From Polyangiaceae bacterium (GTDB lineage: Bacteria > Myxococcota_A > Polyangia > Polyangiales > Polyangiaceae): a DNA stretch of 64,000 nucleotides. The notes under the pieces were generated by a model that saw nothing but the letters and a program-made list of their open reading frames with translations, was not told the DNA's origin and did no database searches. The stretch is taken from assembly GCA_041389725.1 (NCBI GenBank), contig JAWKRG010000010.1:248001-312000 (forward strand), in the 5' to 3' direction. Positions 1-9,387 of this stretch are shown here, in pieces. Numbering within the stretch: position 1 is the first letter of the stretch; every line of letters starts with the position of its first letter. Position numbers and translations under genes: made by a program.

Positions 1-2
1 AC

Positions 3-1223
<1,221 letters not shown>

Positions 1224-1266
1224 CCCGGGCCGTCGCCGCCGAGCGTCTGGGCCCGTGGTCCGGACC

Positions 1267-2058
1267 TCAGCGACAGAAATCCGCCAGGAGCGCCGCGGTG
1301 CGTTCGGGTTGCTCGGTCGGGAAGTCGTGTCCCGCGCCGGGCAACACCTTCAGCTGCGCCGACGGGATGCGCTCCACCAAGTCTTCGGAACAGCTGGGTG
1401 GGATCAGGCGGTCGACGTCGCCAGTGATGGCAAGCACGGGCATCTTCAATTTGGGCAGGTGGGCCGTGGCGTCATGGCGAGCGGCGGCCAGCAGCTGCCC
1501 CATCACGCCTGCGCGCGTGGGCGGTTCGCGTCGCGCGAGCTCTGCCCAGCGCTGAGGCACCTCGGGGTGCTTCGCCAAGAAGCCGCGGCTCAAGATCAAT
1601 GGCGCGGTCTGCACTACGGCGTGCTCTGGCGACAGACGCATTGCGCCTACCAGGGACGCCACCGCATTCACAGGCAGCCGCGGTGCGCTGCGTCCCGCGC
1701 GCGTACAGCCAAGGACCAGCGTGCGAACGCGCGCGGGGTGCCGCACTGCCAGCTGTTGCACGATCATTCCCCCCAACGACACGCCGAAGACGTGGGCGGA
1801 ATCGATCCCCGTGGCGTCGAGTACGGCCGCTGCATCGTCGGCCATCGCCGCCGTGCTGTAGGGCGGAATGGGCACGCTGCTGCGACCGATGCCGCGGTTG
1901 TCGAACACGACCACGCGAAAGTGAGCGGCGAGGGCGTCGACGATGCTGCCCCAGTGCCGGGCGGTACGCGCCAGTCCTCTCACCATCAGCAGCGGCGGCG
2001 CCGTATTCGAGCCGAGGACTTCGTAGTAGAGCCGCACTCGACCGCGCCGCGCGAACAT
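1267..2058 (-). CDS. Alpha/beta hydrolase
   Basis: A 263-residue alpha/beta-hydrolase-fold protein. The nucleophile elbow GVSLG places the serine at residue 94; the acid is probably D216 in GDVDRLIP and the histidine H244 in GAGHDFP. The segment VVFDNRGIGRSS is typical of the esterase/lactonase/haloperoxidase-like branch. I chose the ATG at 2058, which begins MFARRGRVRLYYE, because the open frame upstream is shadow sequence of the neighbouring gene. It is the last gene of a leftward set with the TetR regulator and diiron protein (61 bp after the latter), so it may be co-transcribed and act on the same lipid or aromatic substrate. The substrate cannot be read from sequence. Confidence 0.85.
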   Translation of the reverse strand: MFARRGRVRLYYEVLGSNTAPPLLMVRGLARTARHWGSIVDALAAHFRVVVFDNRGIGRSSVPIPPYSTAAMADDAAAVLDATGIDSAHVFGVSLGGMIVQQLAVRHPARVRTLVLGCTRAGRSAPRLPVNAVASLVGAMRLSPEHAVVQTAPLILSRGFLAKHPEVPQRWAELARREPPTRAGVMGQLLAAARHDATAHLPKLKMPVLAITGDVDRLIPPSCSEDLVERIPSAQLKVLPGAGHDFPTEQPERTAALLADFCR

Positions 2059-2119
2059 GGGGCCGGAGCCTAGCAGCGATGCTTGCCGAGCGTCAGCCTG
2101 GCCGCGTGGATTCGAGGGT

Positions 2120-3079
2120 TCAGGCGAAAGCACGGTCCACCCGCTGCAGCGTGCGCATGATCCCTTGATGCATGCTGCGATGCAGCGCCGAGCTGTGCTC
2201 CAGGCCGCCCGGCGGATGGATCCAGTCCACGATCTGCGGCCCGAAGCCCGCGCGGGGATTGACCACGGCACGTGTGACGGTCTTGCCGTGATGCTCGATC
2301 ATCTCGTGCAAAATCGTGTCCTGCATCTTGGTCACGCGCTCGGTCATCAGGCGCTGGTCGAGCTGCAGACGCCCGAAGTCCTCGCGCAGCGCAAAGCCGC
2401 CAGCCATCAACAGCAAGATGCACTCGGTGTGAAAGCGCATCGTCCTGCGCGCTTCCGCAGGACTCATTCGCGCGATTAGGGTCGGCAGATAGAGCACCCC
2501 GAGTCCCACGTGACGTGCCTCGTCACGCTCGAAGTAGGGCAGCAGCTCGCTGAGCACCGGGCACAACTCGCGCTCGGCCAGGCGATGGAACATGACGATG
2601 GCGTTGGTCTCGAAGAGTAGCTGCATGCCCACCAGCTTGCAGGCTAGGGTCGGCGCCGCCAGGACCTTGCGCAGCAGCCGCTTGGCGATGCCGCCGATGG
2701 GGCGCGGTGGGCCCAGCGCGCGAACGTAGCGTTCGAGCACCGAGAAGTGGCGCGCTTCGTCGAAGACCTGCGCCGTCGCGGCCATCTTGGCGTCGGCGTC
2801 GGGGATCTCGAGCGCCAAGTCGGCGCTGATGTTCCACGCCGCGAGCTCTCCCCACATCAGAATCGTGAGCACCTTGTGCAGGGACTCTCGAACCTGGGGG
2901 TCGAGGGACTGCCCCGGCGCTCCGTGTCGGGAGACGATCTCGTCGTAGACCGCATCTCCGTCCCAGGCCAGCTCCCGCGTCTTGTCGTACAGGCGCCGCA
3001 GGCGGTCGGTCTTGCGCTCGGCCTCTGCCACGCTGATGGCGGTGAGCATCTCGTAGGGAGGAAAGGAGCTGGCTTTCAT
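2120..3079 (-). CDS. Diiron ferritin-like protein (R2-like oxidase/oxygenase superfamily)
   Basis: A 319-residue helical protein with a full carboxylate-bridged diiron ligand set: E78 in WGE, E108-x-x-H111 in DEARH, E157 in LFE, and E187-x-x-H190 in DEARH. This E...ExxH...E...ExxH pattern is characteristic of ribonucleotide reductase R2-like, methane monooxygenase-like and AurF-like ferritin-fold proteins. There is no extended N-terminal R2 motif, so an oxygenase, desaturase or oxidase role is more likely than nucleotide reduction. The start codon overlaps the TetR stop codon (ATGA), which implies translational coupling and a shared regulatory circuit. It is probably cytoplasmic, with no signal peptide or TM segment. 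The reaction is unknown. Confidence 0.8.
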   Translation of the reverse strand: MKASSFPPYEMLTAISVAEAERKTDRLRRLYDKTRELAWDGDAVYDEIVSRHGAPGQSLDPQVRESLHKVLTILMWGELAAWNISADLALEIPDADAKMAATAQVFDEARHFSVLERYVRALGPPRPIGGIAKRLLRKVLAAPTLACKLVGMQLLFETNAIVMFHRLAERELCPVLSELLPYFERDEARHVGLGVLYLPTLIARMSPAEARRTMRFHTECILLLMAGGFALREDFGRLQLDQRLMTERVTKMQDTILHEMIEHHGKTVTRAVVNPRAGFGPQIVDWIHPPGGLEHSSALHRSMHQGIMRTLQRVDRAFA

Positions 3080-3759
3080 GAGGGCGGATCTTTCTTGGGC
3101 TGCGGTCGCGGTGTGGGGTCGGTCTTCGAGTCGCGCGGGTAGATGCCCGAGACCTCGAGCAACGCCGCTTCGCGGGCGATGGCTTGCACGTCGATGGGCC
3201 GATCGTCATCCAGGTAAGCCATGACGATCTTTTCGAAGCCGCCGAGGAAGAAGCGAGCGACGAAGTGCGGATCGATGTCACGAATCAGCCCCGCGTCGCG
3301 TGCCAGGGTCAGTTCGGCCTCGATGGTGTGGATCACGGCCTCGTCGATCTTTTGGAGGATCTGATCCACGACGCCGTCGGCGCCGCGGCCCGCGCGGATG
3401 ACGAGCCGCGCGATGTTTCGGTCCTCGAACAACACGCGCAGCACGGACAGGATGCGCTCTTCCGAGAACGCCACCACATCCGCTTCCGTCGGCTTGAGAC
3501 CGCGCGGGATCCGAATCGGCTTGCGCGCCTCGAAAGCTGCAATCACGCGATCGCAGATCTCGTTCGCCAGGGACACGAGCAGATCGCGCTTGTCATCGAA
3601 GTACTGGTACAAGGTCGCGCGCCCGATCGATGCCCGCGCGCACACGTCCGCGATGCTGGTGGCGTGGTAGCCGCGGTCGGCGAATGCCGCGAGGGCACAG
3701 TCGAGGATCTGGGCGCGGCGTTCGGGGCCGGCTAGGTAGGTGCGTTTGGAAACTGACAT
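3076..3759 (-). CDS. TetR/AcrR family transcriptional regulator
   Basis: A 227-residue TetR-family repressor. Residues about 13-60 form the classical helix-turn-helix region (RRAQILDCALAAFADRGY, then SIADVCARASIGRATLYQYF), followed by an effector-binding helical domain. It is the first gene of the leftward regulator-diiron-hydrolase set and overlaps the diiron gene by 4 bp. A perfect 16-bp palindrome spans its start codon, so autorepression is likely, with the downstream genes controlled through the same site. The ligand is unknown; an acyl-CoA or hydrophobic compound would fit the neighbours, but this is inference. The C-terminal tail is proline- and lysine-rich. Confidence 0.92.
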   Translation of the reverse strand: MSVSKRTYLAGPERRAQILDCALAAFADRGYHATSIADVCARASIGRATLYQYFDDKRDLLVSLANEICDRVIAAFEARKPIRIPRGLKPTEADVVAFSEERILSVLRVLFEDRNIARLVIRAGRGADGVVDQILQKIDEAVIHTIEAELTLARDAGLIRDIDPHFVARFFLGGFEKIVMAYLDDDRPIDVQAIAREAALLEVSGIYPRDSKTDPTPRPQPKKDPPS

Positions 3760-3766
3760 GTCAGTT
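3751..3766. promoter_or_regulatory. Perfect 16-bp palindrome, probable TetR operator
   Basis: AACTGACATGTCAGTT is identical to its reverse complement and lies over the ATG of the TetR gene (3757-3759). Length and symmetry fit a TetR-dimer operator. A repressor bound here would block its own transcription start or elongation. The palindrome is seen directly; the binding protein is inferred. Confidence 0.6.
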
Positions 3767-3969
3767 CTGAGGCAGCAGTCTGCGGATCCCCGTGCCAGCT
3801 GTCAATTCCCGGCCGCGCGCATTTGTTTCAAGTTCATGAAAACACGAGGATTTATCGGCTGCTCGCCCCCAAGCGCCGCCCGCTGCCTACTCCCAAACCC
3901 CGGGCTTTCGACCCCCGCTCACGCCGCCCGGCGGTGGAACGCGACCCGCTGGCGTGAAAGGCTCGCCTC
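3767..3969. promoter_or_regulatory. Divergent intergenic region between TetR gene and DUF4397-like lipoprotein gene
   Basis: About 200 bp that must hold promoters for both directions. A relatively AT-rich patch near 3824-3862 contains TTTCA-N6-TGAAA arms (around 3827-3842) and TTTATC, but no convincing -35/-10 pair. I see no small gene or RNA in it. Confidence 0.35.
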
Positions 3970-5127
3970 ATGCTCACCGCCAGCTCCCGCAGCCCCTGGT
4001 CCGCTGGGCAGCACGGCGTCGGCGCCCTGCTGGCGCTCGTCGTCCTCGCGATCTCGAGTTGCGCCAGCGATCACGACGCCTTGGCGAAGAAGCCCGGCAG
4101 TGGGGGGACCGGAGGCAGCGGCGGCGGCCCCGACGCGGCCATCGACGCCCCAGCGGATGCGGTCGAGGAGGCACCGACCGAGCCCGTCGGCGATAGCCGC
4201 ATCACGCTGCTGCACGCCGTTGCGGATGCTCCCCGCATCGGCTTCTGTTTCGCCCCGGTGCAGAGCGGCGTGCCCGGTCTCGCTCTCGGTACGCCGCTGC
4301 CCTCGGGTGGCCTCGGCTACGGAGACAGCTTCGTGCTTGGCAACGTTCCCGGCATCGACTTTGCGACTGACGACGTGCAGCCGATCGTCGTTGCCGCTGC
4401 CGCCGGGGATCTGTCACAGACCTGTGCGGCCCTGGTGCTGGCTGCCACGCCGCCGGCGGACGCGGGCGCGGACGCTGACCTCGACGGCGGCGTGGATGCT
4501 GCGCTGGACGCGGCGGTCGACGCAGCGCCACCCGAATTGCCGGCGTTGCGCGCCCTCGCGCTTCCCGTATTGCCGCAGAAAACCCTGGCGTCCGGCTACA
4601 GCACGCTGCTCGCAGCCGTTGGTTGCATGGGCGGGCCCGGTCTCGACGACCCCAGTATCGCCAGCGTGTGCGGAGACACCTATCGGCCGGACCAACCGAC
4701 GCTCCAGCCCTTGGTCGTGAGGCTGTCGCGCATCACGCAACCTGATCGCGTGAGCCTGCAGGCCGTCAACGGCAGAGTCGTGAGCGAGTCGGCGAGCTTC
4801 GGCAGTGAACCGCCCGAGGGCAGCAGCCTGCCTGCTTTCAACTTTGCGAACAACGTCCCGCCTGGGGCCATCGCTCCGAAGCTACCCTACGACGACACCA
4901 ACCCGTCGTTGCTGGGCTTCCCCTTGGGCGATCCGCAAATCACTCTTTCCCCCGGCGGCGCCGTGAGTCATCGCTTCAGCTGGGCAGGTGCCTTGAAGCG
5001 CGCGGGCCTCGGCGCCGTGGAGAACGGCAAGGCCTATACGGTCGTTCTGCTCGGTCCGTCGCTGAACCAAGGGACGCAGCTGTGGTGGAACCCCGTGAGC
5101 ATCACGCTGCTGCCCAACTCCCCCTGA
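3970..5127 (+). CDS. DUF4397-like secreted lipoprotein
   Basis: A 385-residue predicted lipoprotein. The N-terminus has a hydrophobic stretch (ALLALVVLAI) ending at an ISSC lipobox, followed by a Gly/Ser linker (GSGGTGGSGGG) and an Ala/Asp-rich stretch of the kind common on myxobacterial surface proteins. The globular part begins ITLLHAVADAPRIGFCF, which resembles the DUF4397 start (VRxxHASPDAP). A second Asp/Ala-rich linker (about residues 159-182) interrupts it, and the C-terminus is beta-rich. It is a single gene, divergent from tetR. Function unknown; an envelope or surface role is inferred from the lipobox. Confidence 0.75.
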   Translation: MLTASSRSPWSAGQHGVGALLALVVLAISSCASDHDALAKKPGSGGTGGSGGGPDAAIDAPADAVEEAPTEPVGDSRITLLHAVADAPRIGFCFAPVQSGVPGLALGTPLPSGGLGYGDSFVLGNVPGIDFATDDVQPIVVAAAAGDLSQTCAALVLAATPPADAGADADLDGGVDAALDAAVDAAPPELPALRALALPVLPQKTLASGYSTLLAAVGCMGGPGLDDPSIASVCGDTYRPDQPTLQPLVVRLSRITQPDRVSLQAVNGRVVSESASFGSEPPEGSSLPAFNFANNVPPGAIAPKLPYDDTNPSLLGFPLGDPQITLSPGGAVSHRFSWAGALKRAGLGAVENGKAYTVVLLGPSLNQGTQLWWNPVSITLLPNSP

Positions 5128-5141
5128 ATGTCGGGGATTTT
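5119..5141 (+). terminator. Weak candidate intrinsic terminator
   Basis: TCCCC (5119-5123) can pair with GGGGA (5133-5137) across a 9-nt loop, followed by TTTT. The stem includes the last codons and the stop of the lipoprotein gene, so termination here is only a possibility. Confidence 0.3.
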
Positions 5142-5149
5142 CCCGGATT

Positions 5150-6004
5150 TCAGTGCTGCAGAGAAAGCTCCGCCAGCTTCAGCTTCGCGTTGTTGGCGTG
5201 GGGGCTCGATGGGAAGCGGCGCAAGAACGCTCGCAGCGTGTTCTTCGCATCGTTCCAAGCTTGAATGTCGACCTGACATTCGGCGAGCAGGATGGTCGCT
5301 TCATCCATGACCTCCTTGTCGGCCGATGCTTCCGAGAGTGAAAGCAGAATCGGGATGGCTTCTCGCTGTCGCCCGAGGTTCTTGTAGGCACGAGCCAGCT
5401 GGTAGCGAGCTTGGGGCGAGTGTGCAGCGTCGGCTTTGTACTTCAGAGACTCGGCCAGGGCTTGGGTCGCCTCGTGCCAGCGGGCGGTGCGCACGTGGTC
5501 CAATCCATTTTGGTACGCGATCAGCGAGAGCTCGTTGCGGGCTTTGTCGACGGCGTTCTCGAACACCGACCGCTCCGTGCGCGTGAGCGGAAGCTTGGCC
5601 ACCTCGTCGAAGCGTTCCACGAGCTCGCGTCGCTTGTTGTTGACGATCAGGTCGTAGTACTCGGCGGCTTGCCGGCCCGCACGGGCCGTGGCTTCCTCGC
5701 GACCCATCACGAGCTTCAGCTCCTTGTCGAGCTGCTCCAGCTTTTCCTTTGCGCCCTTGTTCTCTGCGCGGACCGAATCCAAGCGAGCATCCCACGCCAA
5801 CTTCAGCGTGACGAACAGCACGCCGATGGTCACAACGTAGGCCGCGGCGCTGTTGAAGAATATCCGCCGCTCGTAGCCCTGCTGGCGCTTGGTGATGCTC
5901 TTCAAGTCCGCAGAGAGAGCGTTGACCAAGTTGTTCGTCTTGATCGTCAGCGCACGGCTCTCGACGATTTCGCGCTTGATTTCCTGTAGGTCGTACTCGT
6001 CCAT
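5150..6004 (-). CDS. Membrane-anchored coiled-coil/TPR protein
   Basis: A 284-residue protein with a short cytoplasmic N-terminus, one TM segment at about residues 49-70 (FFNSAAAYVVTIGVLFVTLK), a charged coiled coil at about 75-120, and a C-terminal TPR-like region with an outer-membrane-lipoprotein-style tetratricopeptide pattern (ARYQLARAYKNLGRQREAI, then NTLRAFLRRFPSSPHANNAK). I chose the ATG at 6004 (MDEYDLQEIK) over one 33 bp upstream because the upstream residues look non-coding. It is convergent with the lipoprotein gene and divergent from efp. Probably a scaffold facing the periplasm; no enzymatic motif is visible. Confidence 0.75.
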   Translation of the reverse strand: MDEYDLQEIKREIVESRALTIKTNNLVNALSADLKSITKRQQGYERRIFFNSAAAYVVTIGVLFVTLKLAWDARLDSVRAENKGAKEKLEQLDKELKLVMGREEATARAGRQAAEYYDLIVNNKRRELVERFDEVAKLPLTRTERSVFENAVDKARNELSLIAYQNGLDHVRTARWHEATQALAESLKYKADAAHSPQARYQLARAYKNLGRQREAIPILLSLSEASADKEVMDEATILLAECQVDIQAWNDAKNTLRAFLRRFPSSPHANNAKLKLAELSLQH

Positions 6005-6114
6005 GGCCCGGGCCCAGGCGTGGCCAGCTCCGCCCATCGAGGCACGAGTGCGCTGACCTGCGGCCAGAGAATGGCCCGGACCCTCGCGGAAATCACCTGG
6101 TTTGGCGTAGAGGC

Positions 6115-6143
6115 TTGAAGGACTGTCGAGACCCCGCTACATG
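6115..6143 (+). promoter_or_regulatory. Candidate sigma-70-type promoter for efp
   Basis: TTGAAG (6115-6120) and TACATG (6138-6143) are separated by 17 bp, about 75 bp upstream of the efp start, in the gap divergent from the membrane TPR gene. Confidence 0.4.
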
Positions 6144-6221
6144 CCCAGCCCAAGTCGCGGGCCCGACTGGCCTGGGACAGAGGACGATCGGCGCCCGAAG
6201 CGCGGAGATGGATACGAGAGC

Positions 6222-6785
6222 ATGGACAGCAGCGACATCAAAAAAGGTCTGAAAATCATGCAGGACGGCCAGCCCTACGTGGTGGTCGACTTTCAGTTCG
6301 TGAAGCCCGGCAAGGGGCAGGCCTTCACCCGCACCAAGATGAAGAACATGCTCACGGGCGGCACCCTGGAGCGCAACATCCGCTCGGGCGAGAAGCTCGA
6401 GGCTGCGGACGTCGAAGAGCGCAGCATGACCTTCATCTATCCCGACGGGGAAATGTACAACTTCATGAACTCCATCAGCGGCGAGCAGATCGGAGTGCAC
6501 AAGGATGCCGTGGGGGACGCGGCGAACTTTCTGATCGACGGTCTCGAGTGCTCCGTCACGATCTACAAGGGCAACCCCGTGAGCGTGTCGCTGCCCCCGC
6601 ACATCGTCGTGCAAATCGTGGAGACGGAACCGGGAATCAAGGGCGATACTGCTACCAACGTGACCAAGCCCGCGAAGATCTCCAGCGGAGCGACCGTCGC
6701 GGTCCCGCTGTTCATCACCGAAGGCGAGTGGATCAAGGTCGACACCCGCACCGCCGCCTACCTGGAGCGCGCGAAGGCGCCCTGA
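6222..6785 (+). CDS. efp: Translation elongation factor P
   Basis: A 187-residue EF-P with the usual three beta-barrel domains. EF-P binds between the P and E sites of the ribosome and relieves stalling at polyproline. Domain I carries the loop KPGKGQAF, with the modifiable residue a lysine at K31 (equivalent of E. coli K34), so this is the lysine type and not the arginine type modified by EarP. The C-terminal motif region ITEGEWIKVDTRTAAYLER is intact. The start is the ATG at 6222; the longer open frame upstream is not EF-P-like. No epmA or epmB modification gene is in the window. It is monocistronic here, consistent with a housekeeping gene in a Pro-rich proteome. Confidence 0.97.
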   Translation: MDSSDIKKGLKIMQDGQPYVVVDFQFVKPGKGQAFTRTKMKNMLTGGTLERNIRSGEKLEAADVEERSMTFIYPDGEMYNFMNSISGEQIGVHKDAVGDAANFLIDGLECSVTIYKGNPVSVSLPPHIVVQIVETEPGIKGDTATNVTKPAKISSGATVAVPLFITEGEWIKVDTRTAAYLERAKAP

Positions 6786-6789
6786 GTCG

Positions 6790-8589
6790 CTAGCTCTTGC
6801 TCAGCAACAGCACGCGGCCTTTTTCACTGACGCACGCCAGCTGAGTGGCGTCATCGTTGACCGTGCAACGCAGACCCGGGTGACTCGAAAACGCGTCGGC
6901 AGTCCAAAGCTCCGTCTGCCCGCTGCCCGAGACCAGCACGCCCAAGCTCGTGACTGCCGCGAAGTACTTGCCGTTCGCCGAACGCGCAGTGCCTTTGGGC
7001 TGTGGGCGCAGCGTGGCTTCGGCGATGCTCACCCGCGGACCTATCCAGTTCGCGCCCAAGAGCCCGACGAGGGCGCCATCCTTGTCGCCCATCGCCACTG
7101 CGGCGGGACCGCGAAAGCTCGAGCCGGGAGTGCATGCGCCCGGGCGTGGAGACAGCAGCGCGGTGTCCATCCCTGCACCGCCTTCGAAGCCGAGGCGAAC
7201 GACGGGTCCGTCACAGGCAAAGATCACCTGACTCCAGCTCTTTCCGTCCGCACGACGCGCGTCGAGGGGCCAAGCCTGGGCGCTGCCTGCCTCTTCTCGT
7301 GCCACGCTGCCATCGGGCAGAACGGTGGCGACACCGTCCGCGGTCTGCACCCACAGCCCTTCGCTGCTTGCGAAGGCAATCGGCAGGAACCCGGGTCGCG
7401 TGCGGGCCGGCGCTTCCGCCTTGGCCAGTAGCACCTTGGCTGGAATGCGCGGTGCGGCCTTCTCCAACGCGGAGCGCAGCTCACCCTGCGCTTTGTCGCT
7501 GGGCCCTGCGAGAAACCATGCCGCACGATCGAAAGCCGCGAAGGCTTCCAGCACGTCCTTGTCCGACAACGCTGCGGTCACGTCCGCCTGCGCCAATTCA
7601 TCGAGCAACGGCGTGAGATCCCCGCAGCCGAGCGGTGTTCCTTCGTGATCGAGCACGCTCGCGACGCCGCTTGGACCACACACCTCGAGCATGAGCAGCC
7701 GAAGCGCCCCTACGTCGCTGCGCGCGGTCTTTGCGCTCGCGCTGCGGCGTGCGGCGGCTCGCGCGCGTCGTGCTGAGGCGAGCAGGCCCGTCCGTGGGCG
7801 TGCCACGTCGCGTGCTGCTCCTGAAGCGCGATCGAGCCAGAGAAACTCTGCTGTCTGAGTCCGGCCGGCGAACTTCACTCGCACCTGAAGCGCCACGTCG
7901 TCACGACCATCCCCGTCGCGATCCGCGGAGTCCACGCTCACGTCCAAGGGCTGACGCGGACTCGGATCCACAAGCCGCAACGCGACCACCACGGGCCGCT
8001 CGCGCATCGGAGCGATCACTTCGAGGCTGCGCGTGGGTGAGTGACCGAGCAGGGAACCCTCGCAGACGCCGCGCACGTCCAGGGTGACGCTGGACTTTCC
8101 CGTCTGGGCGAGCTCGGGCGCCAGCCGACAGTTCGGGCCCGAGGGCACGAAGCTGGGCCAGCTAGTCAGACGCTTGGAAGTGCCGCCCGCATCGATACGA
8201 TGGAGTTCGCCGGGGGCGGCGCCTGCGGCTGCGGCCAAGGTGAACACGACCGCCTCAAAGGTTCCGTCGGCATCGAAGTCCCCCAGCAGCCCACGCTCGA
8301 TCAATCGCCCCGGGGGCGCGTTCAGCGCGCGGTCTTCCAGACGGAAGCGCGCGGCCGGGGGGCGCGCGACCAGGGCGAGCTTGCGCGTGAACGCGCGCAC
8401 CGAAGTGCCGCCGAGTTCTGCATCTGGCTCTGGGCCGGCGTCGGTGGCGACGCTCGTCCCGCTCACCGACGCGATGACAAAAGGCGTGTATGGCTTGTCC
8501 TCCCGGTTGCATCCGTCGCAAGCCGTCGCGGCGCTGGCCAGCCCGACGAGCAGTCCCAGCTGCAGCGGGCGCACGGGTCGGCCCTTCAC
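6790..8589 (-). CDS. Secreted lipoprotein with VCBS/FG-GAP-like segments
   Basis: A 599-residue exported protein. The N-terminus has a hydrophobic segment (LQLGLLVGLASAATAC) ending in a cysteine suitable for lipidation, although the lipobox is not ideal. Two calcium-loop-like repeats resemble VCBS/FG-GAP blades: DFDADGTFEAVVF and DSADRDGDGRDDVALQV. Later stretches (GLWVQTADGVATVLPDGS, LWTADAF) look like beta-propeller blades. The start codon overlaps the stop of the enoyl-CoA hydratase gene (ATGA), so it is translated from the same message as the beta-oxidation pair. No enzyme motif is seen; the link to fatty-acid metabolism may be only operonic. Confidence 0.75.
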   Translation of the reverse strand: MKGRPVRPLQLGLLVGLASAATACDGCNREDKPYTPFVIASVSGTSVATDAGPEPDAELGGTSVRAFTRKLALVARPPAARFRLEDRALNAPPGRLIERGLLGDFDADGTFEAVVFTLAAAAGAAPGELHRIDAGGTSKRLTSWPSFVPSGPNCRLAPELAQTGKSSVTLDVRGVCEGSLLGHSPTRSLEVIAPMRERPVVVALRLVDPSPRQPLDVSVDSADRDGDGRDDVALQVRVKFAGRTQTAEFLWLDRASGAARDVARPRTGLLASARRARAAARRSASAKTARSDVGALRLLMLEVCGPSGVASVLDHEGTPLGCGDLTPLLDELAQADVTAALSDKDVLEAFAAFDRAAWFLAGPSDKAQGELRSALEKAAPRIPAKVLLAKAEAPARTRPGFLPIAFASSEGLWVQTADGVATVLPDGSVAREEAGSAQAWPLDARRADGKSWSQVIFACDGPVVRLGFEGGAGMDTALLSPRPGACTPGSSFRGPAAVAMGDKDGALVGLLGANWIGPRVSIAEATLRPQPKGTARSANGKYFAAVTSLGVLVSGSGQTELWTADAFSSHPGLRCTVNDDATQLACVSEKGRVLLLSKS

Positions 8590-9362
8590 TTGCCCGTGAA
8601 CTCGGCGGCCCGTTTGTCCATGAACGCGCGCGTGCCTTCGCGCATGTCGGCGCTACCGAACAGCGCGCTGAAGGCCGTTGCTTCGAGCTCGTTGGCCAAG
8701 GGAAGGTCCGCATCTGCGGCTCGCGCCATCACGCGCTTGGAGGCCGCGACTGCCAAGGGAGCTTTGCCGGCGATCTTCTGCGCCACGGCGCGCACACGAT
8801 CCAGGAGCTCTGCTTGGGGTACGACGGCGTTGACCAGGCCAATGCGCGCCGCTTCCTCGGCTTTGATTGCGTCCGCGCCGTACACCAGCTCTCGCGCCCT
8901 GCCGAGCCCCACTCGCCGCGCCAAACGCTGCGTGCCCCCGAAGCCGGGCATCAAGCCGAGGTTCACTTCGGGCTGTCCGAAGCGCGCATTGTCCGAGGCG
9001 TAGATGAAGTCGCACGCCAACGCCAACTCACAGCCACCCCCGAGCGCGAAGCCGTTGACGGCGGCGATCACGGGGAATGGAGCCAATTCCAAGGCGTAGC
9101 CCAGGCGGTGGCCGGCATCCGAGAACGCCTTGGCCTCAGCCGACGTCATGTCCGACATCTCCTTGATGTCGGCCCCCGCCACGAAGGCCTTGTCGCCGGC
9201 GCCCGTGAGGATCGCGACTCGGGTCGAGCCGTTCGCCAAGGCCTCGAACGCGGCAGTCAGCTCGGCCACGACTTTTCGCGACAAGGCGTTGAGCTTTTCG
9301 GGGCGATTCACCGTGACCTGCGCTATGCCGCCGACTTCCTCGCACAAGATTGTCTCGTACAT
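8586..9362 (-). CDS. Enoyl-CoA hydratase (crotonase family)
   Basis: A 258-residue crotonase that adds water to trans-2-enoyl-CoA in beta-oxidation or butanoyl-CoA metabolism. The oxyanion-hole segment AGADIKEM and the two catalytic glutamates are present: E112 in GGGCELALACD and E132 in GQPEVNLGLMPGFGGTQRL. Two in-frame ATGs lie two codons apart; the one at 9362 is preferred because GGAGG sits 7 nt upstream of it but only 1 nt from the other. It follows the 3-hydroxyacyl-CoA dehydrogenase gene after 25 bp, and its stop overlaps the start of the lipoprotein gene. Confidence 0.93.
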   Translation of the reverse strand: MYETILCEEVGGIAQVTVNRPEKLNALSRKVVAELTAAFEALANGSTRVAILTGAGDKAFVAGADIKEMSDMTSAEAKAFSDAGHRLGYALELAPFPVIAAVNGFALGGGCELALACDFIYASDNARFGQPEVNLGLMPGFGGTQRLARRVGLGRARELVYGADAIKAEEAARIGLVNAVVPQAELLDRVRAVAQKIAGKAPLAVAASKRVMARAADADLPLANELEATAFSALFGSADMREGTRAFMDKRAAEFTGK

Positions 9363-9369
9363 GAGCATT

Positions 9370-9374
9370 CCTCC
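9370..9374 (-). promoter_or_regulatory. Shine-Dalgarno that decides the crotonase start
   Basis: GGAGG on the minus strand lies 7 nt before the ATG at 9362, and too close (1 nt) to the alternative ATG at 9368. Confidence 0.6.
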
Positions 9375-9387
9375 AGCTTGCTTGCCT

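Noticed and set aside
1226..1255. Bidirectional terminator between the dehydrogenase and hydrolase genes
   Set aside because: CGGGCC and GGCCCG can pair, but the loop is 18 nt and no T-tract follows on either strand.
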